Source: Treponema sp.
Lineage (GTDB): Bacteria > Spirochaetota > Spirochaetia > Treponematales > Treponemataceae
Direction: 5' to 3'
Assembly (NCBI RefSeq): GCF_024696245.1
Contig: NZ_JAILGZ010000153.1
Span: forward strand, 1 to 64,000
DNA length: 64,000 nt
This document shows, piece after piece, positions 19,949-30,390 of the stretch (within the stretch, counting starts at the first letter, position 1; each line of letters opens with the position of its first letter). The notes beneath the pieces were generated by a model. It searched no databases. It was not told the origin of the DNA and saw nothing but the letters and a program-made list of their open reading frames with translations. Both the position numbers and the translations under genes were made by a program.

Positions 19949-20230
19949 CACATTCGTAGCAAGTGCATGCGAATGTGCAGGCAACTAAGTTAAGTTTTAC
20001 TTACTTAAAAAAAAATGCACTATTAAACTGGGGATGTACCGGTTTCGACACACATTCGTAGCAAGTGCGTGCGAATGTGCAGGCAAAGTAAGTAAGCTTT
20101 TACTTATTTTATATAAAGCACTATTTTACCGGGGATGTACCGGTTTCGACACACATTCGTAGCAAGTGCGTGCGAATGTGCAAGCAACAAAATTAAGTTT
20201 TACTTATTTTTTATAACGCACTATTTTACC
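19949..20230 (+). repeat. ~101-bp tandem repeats (about 2.8 units), two with a tmRNA 5'-end copy
   Basis: CACATTCGTAGCAAGTGCRTGCGAATGTG at 19949, 20051, 20152; GGGGATGTACCGGTTTCGACA at 20030, 20131 and at the true ssrA start 20231. Confidence 0.92.
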
Positions 20231-20600
20231 GGGGATGTACCGGTTTCGACAGATAAGAGAAATCTTGTGCTGCAGGCAGGCGTGAAGGTGCCTTGAACTG
20301 ACAAAACAATAACTGCAAAAGTTGCAAAACGTCGTGAAGAGGAATCTTCCGAAGCAGTTAGCCTCGCTGCTTAATGCGAGACCGGCACTTATGATGTGCT
20401 GTTCCTAACATCATAAACTGCTGTCACAAACAGGGACTTACTCTGCGTTTCGCCTGAGTTATGCAGGGGACATTTTTTCAGGATACGGAGACGACGCTTT
20501 TGAAGCTGCTACCGTTTCCCGACAATTACCTCGCTTCAATAAGCCTGTAGAGGTACCTGGTTTGCTTATCTGGACGGGGGTTCAATTCCCCCCATCTCCA
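20231..20600 (+). ncRNA. ssrA: Transfer-messenger RNA (tmRNA)
   Basis: 5' GGGGATG...GGTTTCGAC pairs with 3' CATCTCC; T-arm GGGGGTTCAATTCCCCC; resume context AATAACT-GCA and ORF ending ...LAA*. Confidence 0.95.
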
Positions 20601-20642
20601 ATATTGACACAAAGCACTTTTTTCGTAATTATAAACACAATT

Positions 20643-21311
20643 ATGGAAGAAGTTGTTTTATCACGTCAAAATCTTGAATCTTTATCCACAGCAGATTTAA
20701 TTACACTGGCAAGGACATACGGCATTAATGTTCCTTCAACCCTTAACAGAAATTTCATTATCGGAGAACTTCTGGAAATTCCCGAAGAAGCAGATTCTGC
20801 AACTTCTGATTCAACACCTGTAGAAAATTCAGATCTTAAAGTAGCTACAGTTCTTCCATCAACCTATAACGATACCACAGTACATATCTTTATGCGTAAT
20901 CCTGTCTGGATGTTTGCCTACTGGGACATAAAGGATTCAGATATAAAAACAATGAAAGAAGAATTTGATTTTGATGAGCTTTTCCTTCATATTTCTTTCT
21001 TTAACAATGAAAACGACGAAAAATCCTTTGATTCCTTTGATGTAAAACTCAATTTTGAAAACAAGGAACTCTACATACTTATTCCGGCTAACCGTCATTA
21101 TGTAATGGCAACCCTGGCTTACAAAGTAAAGGGAGAACAGCCTCGTACCCTCGCCTATACTAAAAAACTTGAAATACCACAGGAAGATGAAGCAATAAGA
21201 AATCATCAGCCTGGTAAAAAGTTCCCTATGTCAGAGCTTACCCGTATATCCGGCATGGAACAGCTTCTTAATAAACATTACATGACTCACAGACAGTCAT
21301 TTTCTAACTGA
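20643..21311 (+). CDS. DUF4912 domain protein
   Basis: NDTTVHIFMRNPVWMFAYWDIKDSD is the DUF4912 signature; start set at ATG 20643 outside ssrA. Confidence 0.75.
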   Translation: MEEVVLSRQNLESLSTADLITLARTYGINVPSTLNRNFIIGELLEIPEEADSATSDSTPVENSDLKVATVLPSTYNDTTVHIFMRNPVWMFAYWDIKDSDIKTMKEEFDFDELFLHISFFNNENDEKSFDSFDVKLNFENKELYILIPANRHYVMATLAYKVKGEQPRTLAYTKKLEIPQEDEAIRNHQPGKKFPMSELTRISGMEQLLNKHYMTHRQSFSN

Positions 21312-21342
21312 AATCAATAAAATGTAAAAAAAGGAAAATGCA

Positions 21343-22941
21343 ATGAATGATAAAAATCTTGTTTTAATAATAAATGCACATCAGGGATATATAAGAAACA
21401 TTGATGACTCCAGGGATTTTTCTGCAGAAAACGAACTTCTCTTTTCTGCACTGACAAGCACTTACATTCCCCTTGCAGATCTTTTTAATAAACTTGCTGA
21501 TGAAAAAATAGACTTTAAGATTGGTCTTGTCCTCTCTTCTACTCTGTGTTCCCTTTTATCAGACCCGGTAATAATTGATCAGTACGAAAACTTTATTAAT
21601 AAAAGCATTGAACTTGGAAACTGCGAACTTTTAAGACTTAAAAATCTTCCTGAAGCAGAAAATGCCAAAGAATGCCTTAAAAGATTCAACAGTATAAAAG
21701 AATCCTTTGTTATAAAATATCACAGAAACTTACTTGAACAGTTTAAGATTCTTGCCCAGAAGGGATATCTTGAACTTATTCCTACTGCAGCAACCTACGC
21801 CTACCTTCCTCATTATCAGGATCTTACGGAAGCAATAAATGCTCAGGTAGAAACAGGTCTTTATTCACAGAAATATTTCTTTGGTGATACAGGAGAAGGC
21901 TTTTATATTCCTTACCTGGGCTGGTCTAATGGTCTTGAAAAAATCCTTAAACCATACGGTATTAACTATACTGTTGTAGATCCCCGTTCCCTTCTCTTCT
22001 CAAGTTCCAGAATAGACACAGGTATTTTCCGTCCTGTAAGAACAAACAATTCCCTGGCAATTTTTGCAGCTGACCCTGATGGTGAAAACTGCTTTACAGA
22101 TGAAGAGGGCTTTATTTCTAATCCGGTATACCTTTCCGTTCAGAAAGATATTGGGTTTGAACTTGAAGATAAAGACCTGTCTGTTCTTGAACGTAAAAGC
22201 AACATACGCACCCTTACAGGATACAGATACTGGTGCAATGTAGAAGACGAAGATGAATATGAAGATGCTCCTCTTTACAATAAAGATGCAGCCCTTGAGC
22301 AGGTAAAAAAAGATGCTGCAGCCTTTGTAAACAGAAAAACAGAAAAACTTACCCAGGCAATGGAATACATTAAGGATGATGATGCAGTTCTTGTGTGTCC
22401 TCTTTCTGCTGAACTTTTTGGTCAGAAATGGGCAGAAGGCATCGATTTTCTTGAAGAAGTAATACGTCTTATTTTCAGCCAGAAGAAAATCAAGCTTAAT
22501 GTTTGCCAGAATCTTATAGAAAAGCAGTACACCCTTCCAAAGGCTGAATTGTACCCATGCTCTGGAGATGATTCAGGTTACGGAGAAGACCTTCTTGATA
22601 TTACAAACAGCTGGATGATCCGCTACGTTAAAAAAGCTGCAGAGCGCATGATTGACTTAACGGAACGCCTGCCTTCAGAAACAAGCTTAAAGGGAAGAAT
22701 GCTTAATCTTGCAGCAAAAGAAATCCTTTTATCCCAGTCAGGGGAATGGCCTGCAATGCTTCATTCAAATCAGCTTCCTGATTACATAAAGGAAAAATTT
22801 AAGACACAGATTCTTTCCTTTACTACAATTTATGATTCCCTTGCAAGTAACTCTGTCAGCACTCAGTGGCTTACAGAAAAAGAAAAGGAAGACTGTCTTT
22901 ATCCATGGATGAACTACAGGATTTTCAGCCGCAAAAAATAA
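21343..22941 (+). CDS. Glycoside hydrolase family 57 / DUF1957-like protein
   Basis: LVLIINAHQGYIRN, KGYLELIPTAATYAYLPHY, YTVVDPRSLLF, CPLSAELFGQKWAEGIDFLEEVI. Confidence 0.75.
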   Translation: MNDKNLVLIINAHQGYIRNIDDSRDFSAENELLFSALTSTYIPLADLFNKLADEKIDFKIGLVLSSTLCSLLSDPVIIDQYENFINKSIELGNCELLRLKNLPEAENAKECLKRFNSIKESFVIKYHRNLLEQFKILAQKGYLELIPTAATYAYLPHYQDLTEAINAQVETGLYSQKYFFGDTGEGFYIPYLGWSNGLEKILKPYGINYTVVDPRSLLFSSSRIDTGIFRPVRTNNSLAIFAADPDGENCFTDEEGFISNPVYLSVQKDIGFELEDKDLSVLERKSNIRTLTGYRYWCNVEDEDEYEDAPLYNKDAALEQVKKDAAAFVNRKTEKLTQAMEYIKDDDAVLVCPLSAELFGQKWAEGIDFLEEVIRLIFSQKKIKLNVCQNLIEKQYTLPKAELYPCSGDDSGYGEDLLDITNSWMIRYVKKAAERMIDLTERLPSETSLKGRMLNLAAKEILLSQSGEWPAMLHSNQLPDYIKEKFKTQILSFTTIYDSLASNSVSTQWLTEKEKEDCLYPWMNYRIFSRKK

Positions 22942-22972
22942 AGGGGTAAAGAGCCATTATATATACAGTTTA

Positions 22973-23001
22973 TTGTTTTATTTAGAAATAAATGATATTC
23001 T
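22973..23001 (+). promoter_or_regulatory. Predicted sigma70-type promoter
   Basis: TTGTTT-N17-TATTCT, 8 nt before the ATG at 23010. Confidence 0.55.
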
Positions 23002-23009
23002 ACTATTAA

Positions 23010-25655
23010 ATGGCAAGTTTAAAAAAAATCAGCATTTTTTTACTCATTCTCATTGCACTTCAATTAGCAGCTTTTTCAGCGTCTGATAAAAACAATGCCA
23101 GCGATTATTTTAAGTCTTACCCTTCCCGTTTTCAGGAAATTCATTCAGCAGCCCTTACAGATGCATTAAAAGGCAATTATTCTTCTGCCATAAACCAATT
23201 TCTTAAAAAAGAAAAAAATAAAAGTGACGTTTTTGGTATTCTTGAAGAAGATGCCTCAGACTCAACAAAAGAAGCCTGTCGACCTTACATAGAACAAATA
23301 AAAAATCACATACAGGACTACATAAAACTTTTGCCGGAACTTGACGCTTACATGACAAATCCTCTTATGCAGGCTGACATTCAAAAGACAAGGGATTTAC
23401 TTACCCGTCTTGCATACATCAGGAATCAGGTTTATACAGCAGGGGATGAAGTAGAAAAAATCGACCGCTCAGTTTATGTAAGACATCTTGCAAAATCCAT
23501 AAAGGGCATTAAGGAAGTAAATTTCTCAGGAATTACAGGTGTAATGGACTGCAACTTTTATGCCATACTGAATACAGTCCTTGGACCTGCAGAAAAAGAA
23601 ACTCTGGAACAAAGCCTTATAATAAGCAATGCCTTTCTGCCGGAAAACATATTCAGCAGTGATGAAAAAAATGTAAAGGCAGCCGGAAAAAATATAGAAA
23701 AACTTGCGGATAAATGCATTGAGATTTCTGAATTAACAGAACTGATAAACATAAAAGACGAAAACTATAAAAATGAGCTTCTTCTTTTAAAAAATTCCAT
23801 TTCCAGTGTAAATACCATTGCAGAAACAGCAGCCCTTATTTCAGTTAAAACAAATGTTTCCGTATCAAGGCCGGAAGATATAAAACAGGCTTTAAGAACA
23901 GGCAACGACCTTTATTCCGTTACCCTTGTAAATAATGCAGCAACCCTTCTTGATCTTGGTAAAGCAGCTTCTTCCATAAGGACTTCTCAAAATATAAGCC
24001 GCCTTAATGCCATTAAAAATAAAAAAGACTTTTCAAGTAAACTGGTTTCTGCAATTATTTCGGCCTGCAGCAATATTGAAAAAGAAACTGTTAATTCTTC
24101 AATCAAACTATGGATTGAAAGTGCAAAATACTATGCCCAGGCAGCAAGCCAGATTACTGAAGAAAATCAGGGAACTGTAAAAAAACTTTCTTCATATCTT
24201 GATGATAATGCCCTGGAAAAATTTGCTGGAAAATGCATTACAGAATGTAAAAATGCCCTTATTCTTTTTAACTCAGACAAAAAGATTTTAATGGATGGAA
24301 TTGAAAAACTTAATGCAGGATATGGTTACAGAACAAACTTTATAAACGAACAAAAGTTAATAGAAGATTCAATTAAAAGAATTGAAGGTCTGGAAAAAGA
24401 ATTAAATAAAATTAACAGCGAAGCAGAAGAAAAATATCTTAAATCAAAAATCGCAGTTAATACTGTAGAAATTGCCTATCAGAAAGCCCAGGCTCTCTAT
24501 CAGAGAAAGGATTACATACAGGCCTTTAACCAGCATCAGAAAGCAGTAAACCTTTACATGGAACTTGAATCAGAATTAAAAAATGACTGTGAACTTAGAA
24601 ACGAAATATACCTTAAACTTACTCAATTAAAGCAGGAAATAATCGAAGGTGAAAAATCAGTATTCGTTGTAGAACAGCGAAAATATAAAATAGATGCAAG
24701 ACGTTCCTACGATGCAGGAAACTTTGAAAATGCAGGCTTTATCCTTACTCAGGCAGAAGAAAAAAGAAGACTATGGGCAAAGATGATGGACTTTGAACTT
24801 GAACTTGATCCAGAACTTGAACGCTTAAAGGACTTTGTAAACACTGCAATTGCAATTAAAGAAGGAAGGGAAATTTCCAGATATGATTCAAAGGCTCCGG
24901 AAATCTTATACAACCTTTCTGAAGCACAAAAAAATTTTAATCAGGGAGAAAAACTTTTTAATCAGGGAGAAAAAGAAAAAGCAAAAGCTTATCTGTCTGC
25001 AGCAGAAGAAAAAATTCAGCTTGTAAAAAATTATTATCCCCGTAACAAGGATGCAGGTCTTTTAAGACTTAAAATTGACCAGCTTACAGATAAAGAAAGC
25101 TTTGATGCCTCCTTCCCGGAAAAAATTAAAAAACTTAAACAGGAAGTAAAATCTTCTGATACAAGCTCCCGTCAGGCTTATAGTGATTTACTTGATCTTT
25201 ACGAAATCAACCCTGACTATCCGGGACTAAAGAAAATTATTACGGAAGCAGAATATACTCTTGGATTCAGACAAAGACCGGCAGATACCAGTCAGATAAA
25301 AAAAGCTGCAGAACTTTCCTCCCAGGCGCAGGAAGCTTTAAATCAGGCAGGCAGGGATGAAATTCTTCTTGAACATGCAAGGAGTCTTGCAAATCAGGCA
25401 ATAGCCCTTAACTCTGATGACGGAAAAGCCATAACCGTACTTGATGAAATCGCCAGACGTAAGGGAGAAAAACCTGCAGTTATTCTTTCTGCATCAGATG
25501 AAGAACTTTATCAGAAGGCACTTAAAGATTATCAGAACGGAAACCTTCCTGATGCCAGAATAAAAATAAATAAGCTGCTGGAAAATTCATCCAATGGAAG
25601 ATCTGCAAAAATATTAAAGCTTAAGGAAAATATCGAGAGAAAACTAAATGAATAG
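23010..25655 (+). CDS. Large TPR/coiled-coil periplasmic protein
   Basis: Signal peptide (ISIFLLILIALQLAAFS), repeated helical motifs (AQALYQRKDYIQAFNQHQKAVNLYMELE). Confidence 0.65.
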   Translation: MASLKKISIFLLILIALQLAAFSASDKNNASDYFKSYPSRFQEIHSAALTDALKGNYSSAINQFLKKEKNKSDVFGILEEDASDSTKEACRPYIEQIKNHIQDYIKLLPELDAYMTNPLMQADIQKTRDLLTRLAYIRNQVYTAGDEVEKIDRSVYVRHLAKSIKGIKEVNFSGITGVMDCNFYAILNTVLGPAEKETLEQSLIISNAFLPENIFSSDEKNVKAAGKNIEKLADKCIEISELTELINIKDENYKNELLLLKNSISSVNTIAETAALISVKTNVSVSRPEDIKQALRTGNDLYSVTLVNNAATLLDLGKAASSIRTSQNISRLNAIKNKKDFSSKLVSAIISACSNIEKETVNSSIKLWIESAKYYAQAASQITEENQGTVKKLSSYLDDNALEKFAGKCITECKNALILFNSDKKILMDGIEKLNAGYGYRTNFINEQKLIEDSIKRIEGLEKELNKINSEAEEKYLKSKIAVNTVEIAYQKAQALYQRKDYIQAFNQHQKAVNLYMELESELKNDCELRNEIYLKLTQLKQEIIEGEKSVFVVEQRKYKIDARRSYDAGNFENAGFILTQAEEKRRLWAKMMDFELELDPELERLKDFVNTAIAIKEGREISRYDSKAPEILYNLSEAQKNFNQGEKLFNQGEKEKAKAYLSAAEEKIQLVKNYYPRNKDAGLLRLKIDQLTDKESFDASFPEKIKKLKQEVKSSDTSSRQAYSDLLDLYEINPDYPGLKKIITEAEYTLGFRQRPADTSQIKKAAELSSQAQEALNQAGRDEILLEHARSLANQAIALNSDDGKAITVLDEIARRKGEKPAVILSASDEELYQKALKDYQNGNLPDARIKINKLLENSSNGRSAKILKLKENIERKLNE

Positions 25656-28600
25656 ATTTTTTAAAACTCTTGCTGCAGCATTAATACTTTTCTCACAAAA
25701 CATTCCTTTTGCAGCTTCCTATTATTTTGAAACTCCACAACCCTTCTCTTATTCAGACAAAGACTGTTTTTATCCTCAGTCAATTCCTTCCACAGATAAA
25801 TCAGATTCCGTAATTTTATGGCAGGAAGCAGACAGCAAAAAATCAGAAATAAATATTTATATCCGTACTTCTAAAAACGGCTACCAGTGGTCAGAAAAAA
25901 AGGCCCTTATCCAGGGACTTACATACACAGGGATTCCTACACTGATATACTCTTCTACTGCATCAAAATCAAAAGAGCTTTGTGCAGTTCTTACTGGAGA
26001 ACACAAGATAGATATTCTTTCTTCTGACAATGCTTTTCTGACTTATAAAAGCACCAGTATCAGCAGCACTTCAAGTCTGTCAGCACCAAGATTATATACT
26101 CTGGCAAATGGTTCCTTTATTCTTTTTGCAAGTGCTTCAGACACAATAAATTCATCTGCCAGCTTTATAATTAAATATGCCACTTCAAAAGATGGAATCA
26201 AGTGGACTGAATTAAAGGACTTTACTCCGGTAAGTCAGGTTCAGGGTATAGGAAATCCTCTTGTACCAGTACTTGCTTCCGGAAAAAAATCAGACCTTCT
26301 TGTCTTTATGGTTCAGTACCATCATGACAATCTTATTTCATTGCAGATCTATTCTTCTGTAAGTAAAAATGGAGCTTCCAGCTGGTCTCTTCCACAACTT
26401 GTAACAGGTAAAGATTCATTTGAAGATACAAGAGAAGATTTTTACAGTTTTTCAAATCAGTCACCTTCCCTTGTTTATGACCAGGGCCGCTTTATTCTTG
26501 CCTGGGAACGTTCATCTTCGGGCTATTCAAATGCAGACATTTATACTGCAAACCTTAACGAAGAAGGAAAAATAACAGGTGGAGTTCAAAAAATGAGTTC
26601 CACAGGATTCTGTTCAAAACCTGTGCTTTTTACTTTTAAAAACCAGCCGGGCCTTATATGGTTTACTAATCAAACAGAAAACAGACAGGTTTACTTTACC
26701 CAGAAAAACGGAAACCTCTGGTCAGAAAACGAAATAATTTCTGAATCAAGTTCAGCCTCACCCTGCCCTGTAATTTCTGATTCCGGAAAACAGCTGGGAT
26801 TTGCCTGGGAAAAATATCTGTCAAAAAGCAAAAGCACATCTATTCAAATCCTTACATGGGACCATAGTGCAGCCCAGCCCTTTATAGCTCCCTATGATTT
26901 TAAGGATGGTCAGAGAAATAATTCAAATAGAATAACTTTTACAATTCAGCATGCATCCGATCCTTCGGGTATAAAAGGTGCATCCTGGATTGTTACTCAA
27001 AACAAAAATGAAGAAGCACCTGCTGTAATTAACAGTGATCCTTCCGTAAAAAAAATAGAAGCTCAATTACCAAAAGATGGTTTATGGTATATAAAAGTCA
27101 GGGAATGTGATTATGCCGGCAACTGGTCTCCATCTTCCGTTCTGACCTATTATCTTGATACCCAGGCTCCCGGACAGGTCAGGATAAATGAACCGGAAGA
27201 AACAGAAGAAGGCCTGCTGGAATCAAACACCTTTACTGTAAACTGGGAGGAACCAGTTGATTCTGATATTGCAGGTTACATCTGGACTCTTAAAAAAATT
27301 GACGATATTCCTCAGCTTTTAACGGACAACAGATATCATCCTTCAAGGGCCGGTCAGGAATTAAAAAAGGAGCTTGTTTCAAATCTTCTGGATAAAAACG
27401 AAGAAGCCCTTGATACAAAAATAATACCCTCTGGAAGTATTAACGCAACACTTCCTCAGGTTGAATTCAATAACTTAAGAAACGGACTTTATATTCTTTC
27501 TGTTACGGCAGTAGACACAAGTTTAAATATTTCTCAGGAAAGCGATCAGATTTATTTTACCTTAAACAAATACAATCCTTATACTTTAATTTCAGATATT
27601 AAATGCTACACAAGTGAATTCGGAGATACTAAAATTGAAATTTCAGGAAGCGGATTTACCTACGACGGCACCATAAAGGAAATATATCTGGATACAGACG
27701 GACAGAAACCTTACGATTATATTCTTAAACTTGATAACAAAGATTATAAAATTCTTTCCAATTATAAAATCACTGATATAGAACTCAGTAATCTGAAAAG
27801 CGGAAATTATAAAGTTGGGCTTCTCCATTCAGACCGTGGTTTATATTTTGCCAGCGGAAAAGAAATTGTTATTGAAGAAAATGGAACTATAAAAAATAAA
27901 ATTGCTCATATATTCAAGCCTCTATGGAAAGCCGTAAGGCAGCTTAATGCCAGGGGAATAAATGCTGTAAAACTTCTTGTATCAGTAATAGCCCTGCTGG
28001 CTGCAATATGGTTTGCAGTCTGTCTTACAGGCCTTATAAATACACTTAAAGAAACCATCAAAATAAAGGCAGAAGTTTATGCACTTTTAGAAGGAGATAT
28101 TATGCCGGAAGAGAAAAAATTAAAAGCAGTTACTTTTGCACACAAGGGAAAAAGCCTTAAATCAAAGCTCATACTCAATACAACCCTTCTTATTGCCATA
28201 ATGGATATCTTTATTTTTGTAGTTATCGGAATCTACATGATTGGTTCCCAGAAAAAGATATTAAGTGAAAGTTTGTCCCAGCGTGCAACAGTTATGCTGG
28301 ATTCATTATCAAGAGGTGCAAAAGTTTACCTTCCTCTGGCAAGAAAGGATGACCAGCTTTCCATCTCAGATCTTTCAGATATAACAAACCAGGTTAATGC
28401 CCTTTCAGAAGCAAAATATGCAACAATGACAGGTTACTCAAATGATGAAAACGGAGAAAACCTGAACATAGTCTGGGCAACAAATGATGAAGAAATCAAT
28501 TCAAAGATTGATAACGGTCAGCTTGAAAACGGAAGCAGCCGTCTTAAGGATCCGGAATTAAATGAAATCCTTTCAGAAATGATGAATCTTAATCTTGAAA

Positions 28601-30297
28601 TTGACAGCCAGTCAGGAAACATAAATGAACAGATTAAAAACCTCGTAACTGAATCCTATTCCCTGGCAGGAAAAATTGACGAACAAAGCTCATGGAGACG
28701 TTCAGAAATTCAGATTCAGAAAAACCAGCTTCTCCTTAAACTCAACGGTATACTGGACAATATTTCCAACAAATCAACCGGCAGCTGGCCTGAATTCAAT
28801 ACAGAAAACATTGATGAATCCAACTCATCCTATATTTTCTACAGACCTATTCTTTACAGACAGGAAAATAACAACAACTTTGTTCATGGAGCCATTCTCA
28901 TTGAAGTTTCAACAGACCAGCTTCTTGACAGCATAAACAGACAGAGACATATTATCTTTCAGGCAGGCCTTCTCCTTCTTATAATAGCTATCGCAATTGC
29001 ATTTATAAGTACCTATATTCTTTCTACAAGAATTACAAAACCAATTCTTGAACTTTCTTCTCATGTTGCCATGATCAGGGATACAGAAGATAAAACCCAG
29101 CTCGCAGGAAAAAATATTAATATTAAGACAAAAGACGAGATTGGACTTTTAGGTGACACTGTTAATGAAATGACACAAGGTCTGGCAGAAGCTGCAGTTC
29201 AGTCAAAAAACCTTACCCTTGGTAAAGACATTCAGACAAAATTTATTCCTCTTGAAAGCAACGAAAATGGGGCAACCCTTTCTACAGGAAAACTTAAGGC
29301 AAAGGGTGCAGAATTCTTTAGTTTCTACAATGGTGCAGATGACTTAAGCGGTGACTATTTTGACTACAAGCAGCTGGATCAGAATCATTATGCAATTATT
29401 AAATGTGACGTTTCAGGTCATGGAGTTCCGGCAGCCCTTATTATGGTAGAAGTTGCAACCTTATTCCTTAACTACTTTCAGAAATGGGACATGAAAAATC
29501 CAGCCCAGGGTACAAACCTGGCTCCTGTTGTAGGTCAGATAAATGATCTTCTTGAATCCCGTGGCTTTAAGGGAAGATTTGCAGCCTTTACCCTTTGTAT
29601 CATGAATACCAGTAGTGGTGAATGCTGGTTCTGTAATGCAGGTGACAATCTTATACAGATTTATGACAGCAGTGAAAAAAGAAAGAAGACCATTACCCTT
29701 CAGGAAACTCCAGCTGCAGGTATGTTCAGTACTGACCTTATAGAAATGAAAGGCGGTTATCAGGTTTCAAAATTAAAGCTTAAAAAAGATGATGTTCTTT
29801 TCCTCTATACTGACGGTATTGAAGAAGCAAAAAGAAACTTCAGAAATGAAAAGGACCAGATTATACCTTCTGATACTAATAATCCGGAAGCAGAAGAGAC
29901 AAGCGAAGAACTGTCTGCAGAAAGGGTTACTGAGATAATTGAAGCAGTTTATGCAAAAGGCAGGTATACCCTTAAAAAGCATAACCTTAATAAGGATGAA
30001 GAACTTCACTTTGACTTTTCTACCTGTACAGGAAGTGCAGAAGATGCCATTATGGCCCTGGTTTCCGTAGAAAAAACCTTCCGCATGTACAAAAAAGAAA
30101 ATCCTAAGGCAACTGACCATGTAAAGGTAGATAAAAATATTGATAACTTCCTCAGGGAACACTTTAATGAATATTCAACCTACTGCTCAGCCCTTCAGGA
30201 ACTTGAAAATGATACAACAAGCATCCTTTATAAAGGTGTCCTTGAAGATCCTCAGTATGATGACCTTACCCTTATTGGCATCAAGAAAACAGAATAG
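25648..30297 (+). CDS. Giant sensor: signal peptide, sialidase/beta-propeller-like ectodomain, TMs, HAMP, PP2C/SpoIIE phosphatase
   Basis: Repeated SxxGxxWS-type motifs (TSKNGYQWSEKKAL; SVSKNGASSWSLPQ), TMs ~27960-28250 and ~28955-29030, HAMP, GADDLSGDYFDYKQLDQNHYAIIKCDVSGHGVPAALIMVE. Confidence 0.8.
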   Translation: MNRFFKTLAAALILFSQNIPFAASYYFETPQPFSYSDKDCFYPQSIPSTDKSDSVILWQEADSKKSEINIYIRTSKNGYQWSEKKALIQGLTYTGIPTLIYSSTASKSKELCAVLTGEHKIDILSSDNAFLTYKSTSISSTSSLSAPRLYTLANGSFILFASASDTINSSASFIIKYATSKDGIKWTELKDFTPVSQVQGIGNPLVPVLASGKKSDLLVFMVQYHHDNLISLQIYSSVSKNGASSWSLPQLVTGKDSFEDTREDFYSFSNQSPSLVYDQGRFILAWERSSSGYSNADIYTANLNEEGKITGGVQKMSSTGFCSKPVLFTFKNQPGLIWFTNQTENRQVYFTQKNGNLWSENEIISESSSASPCPVISDSGKQLGFAWEKYLSKSKSTSIQILTWDHSAAQPFIAPYDFKDGQRNNSNRITFTIQHASDPSGIKGASWIVTQNKNEEAPAVINSDPSVKKIEAQLPKDGLWYIKVRECDYAGNWSPSSVLTYYLDTQAPGQVRINEPEETEEGLLESNTFTVNWEEPVDSDIAGYIWTLKKIDDIPQLLTDNRYHPSRAGQELKKELVSNLLDKNEEALDTKIIPSGSINATLPQVEFNNLRNGLYILSVTAVDTSLNISQESDQIYFTLNKYNPYTLISDIKCYTSEFGDTKIEISGSGFTYDGTIKEIYLDTDGQKPYDYILKLDNKDYKILSNYKITDIELSNLKSGNYKVGLLHSDRGLYFASGKEIVIEENGTIKNKIAHIFKPLWKAVRQLNARGINAVKLLVSVIALLAAIWFAVCLTGLINTLKETIKIKAEVYALLEGDIMPEEKKLKAVTFAHKGKSLKSKLILNTTLLIAIMDIFIFVVIGIYMIGSQKKILSESLSQRATVMLDSLSRGAKVYLPLARKDDQLSISDLSDITNQVNALSEAKYATMTGYSNDENGENLNIVWATNDEEINSKIDNGQLENGSSRLKDPELNEILSEMMNLNLEIDSQSGNINEQIKNLVTESYSLAGKIDEQSSWRRSEIQIQKNQLLLKLNGILDNISNKSTGSWPEFNTENIDESNSSYIFYRPILYRQENNNNFVHGAILIEVSTDQLLDSINRQRHIIFQAGLLLLIIAIAIAFISTYILSTRITKPILELSSHVAMIRDTEDKTQLAGKNINIKTKDEIGLLGDTVNEMTQGLAEAAVQSKNLTLGKDIQTKFIPLESNENGATLSTGKLKAKGAEFFSFYNGADDLSGDYFDYKQLDQNHYAIIKCDVSGHGVPAALIMVEVATLFLNYFQKWDMKNPAQGTNLAPVVGQINDLLESRGFKGRFAAFTLCIMNTSSGECWFCNAGDNLIQIYDSSEKRKKTITLQETPAAGMFSTDLIEMKGGYQVSKLKLKKDDVLFLYTDGIEEAKRNFRNEKDQIIPSDTNNPEAEETSEELSAERVTEIIEAVYAKGRYTLKKHNLNKDEELHFDFSTCTGSAEDAIMALVSVEKTFRMYKKENPKATDHVKVDKNIDNFLREHFNEYSTYCSALQELENDTTSILYKGVLEDPQYDDLTLIGIKKTE

Positions 30298-30361
30298 ACT
30301 ACTCCTGATAAAGTTAGCAACAGCTTATAAATATTAACTATTGCTAACTCCTTATATTATA

Positions 30362-30390
30362 TTGAATTAGCTCTCCCATAATGGTATACT
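30362..30390 (+). promoter_or_regulatory. Predicted sigma70-type promoter of the NifU-like/GGGtGRT operon
   Basis: TTGAAT-N17-TATACT. Confidence 0.7.

Noticed and set aside
19949-20230. CRISPR-like direct repeats upstream of ssrA
   Set aside because: Only ~3 units of ~101 bp with homologous, not unique, spacers; no cas genes in the window.
19949-20230. Integron attC array
   Set aside because: Hairpins are superficially attC-like but lack consistent R/L boxes, gene cassettes and an integrase.
20562-20642. Upstream start of the DUF4912 ORF
   Set aside because: Lies inside the tmRNA 3' domain; ATG 20643 is more likely.
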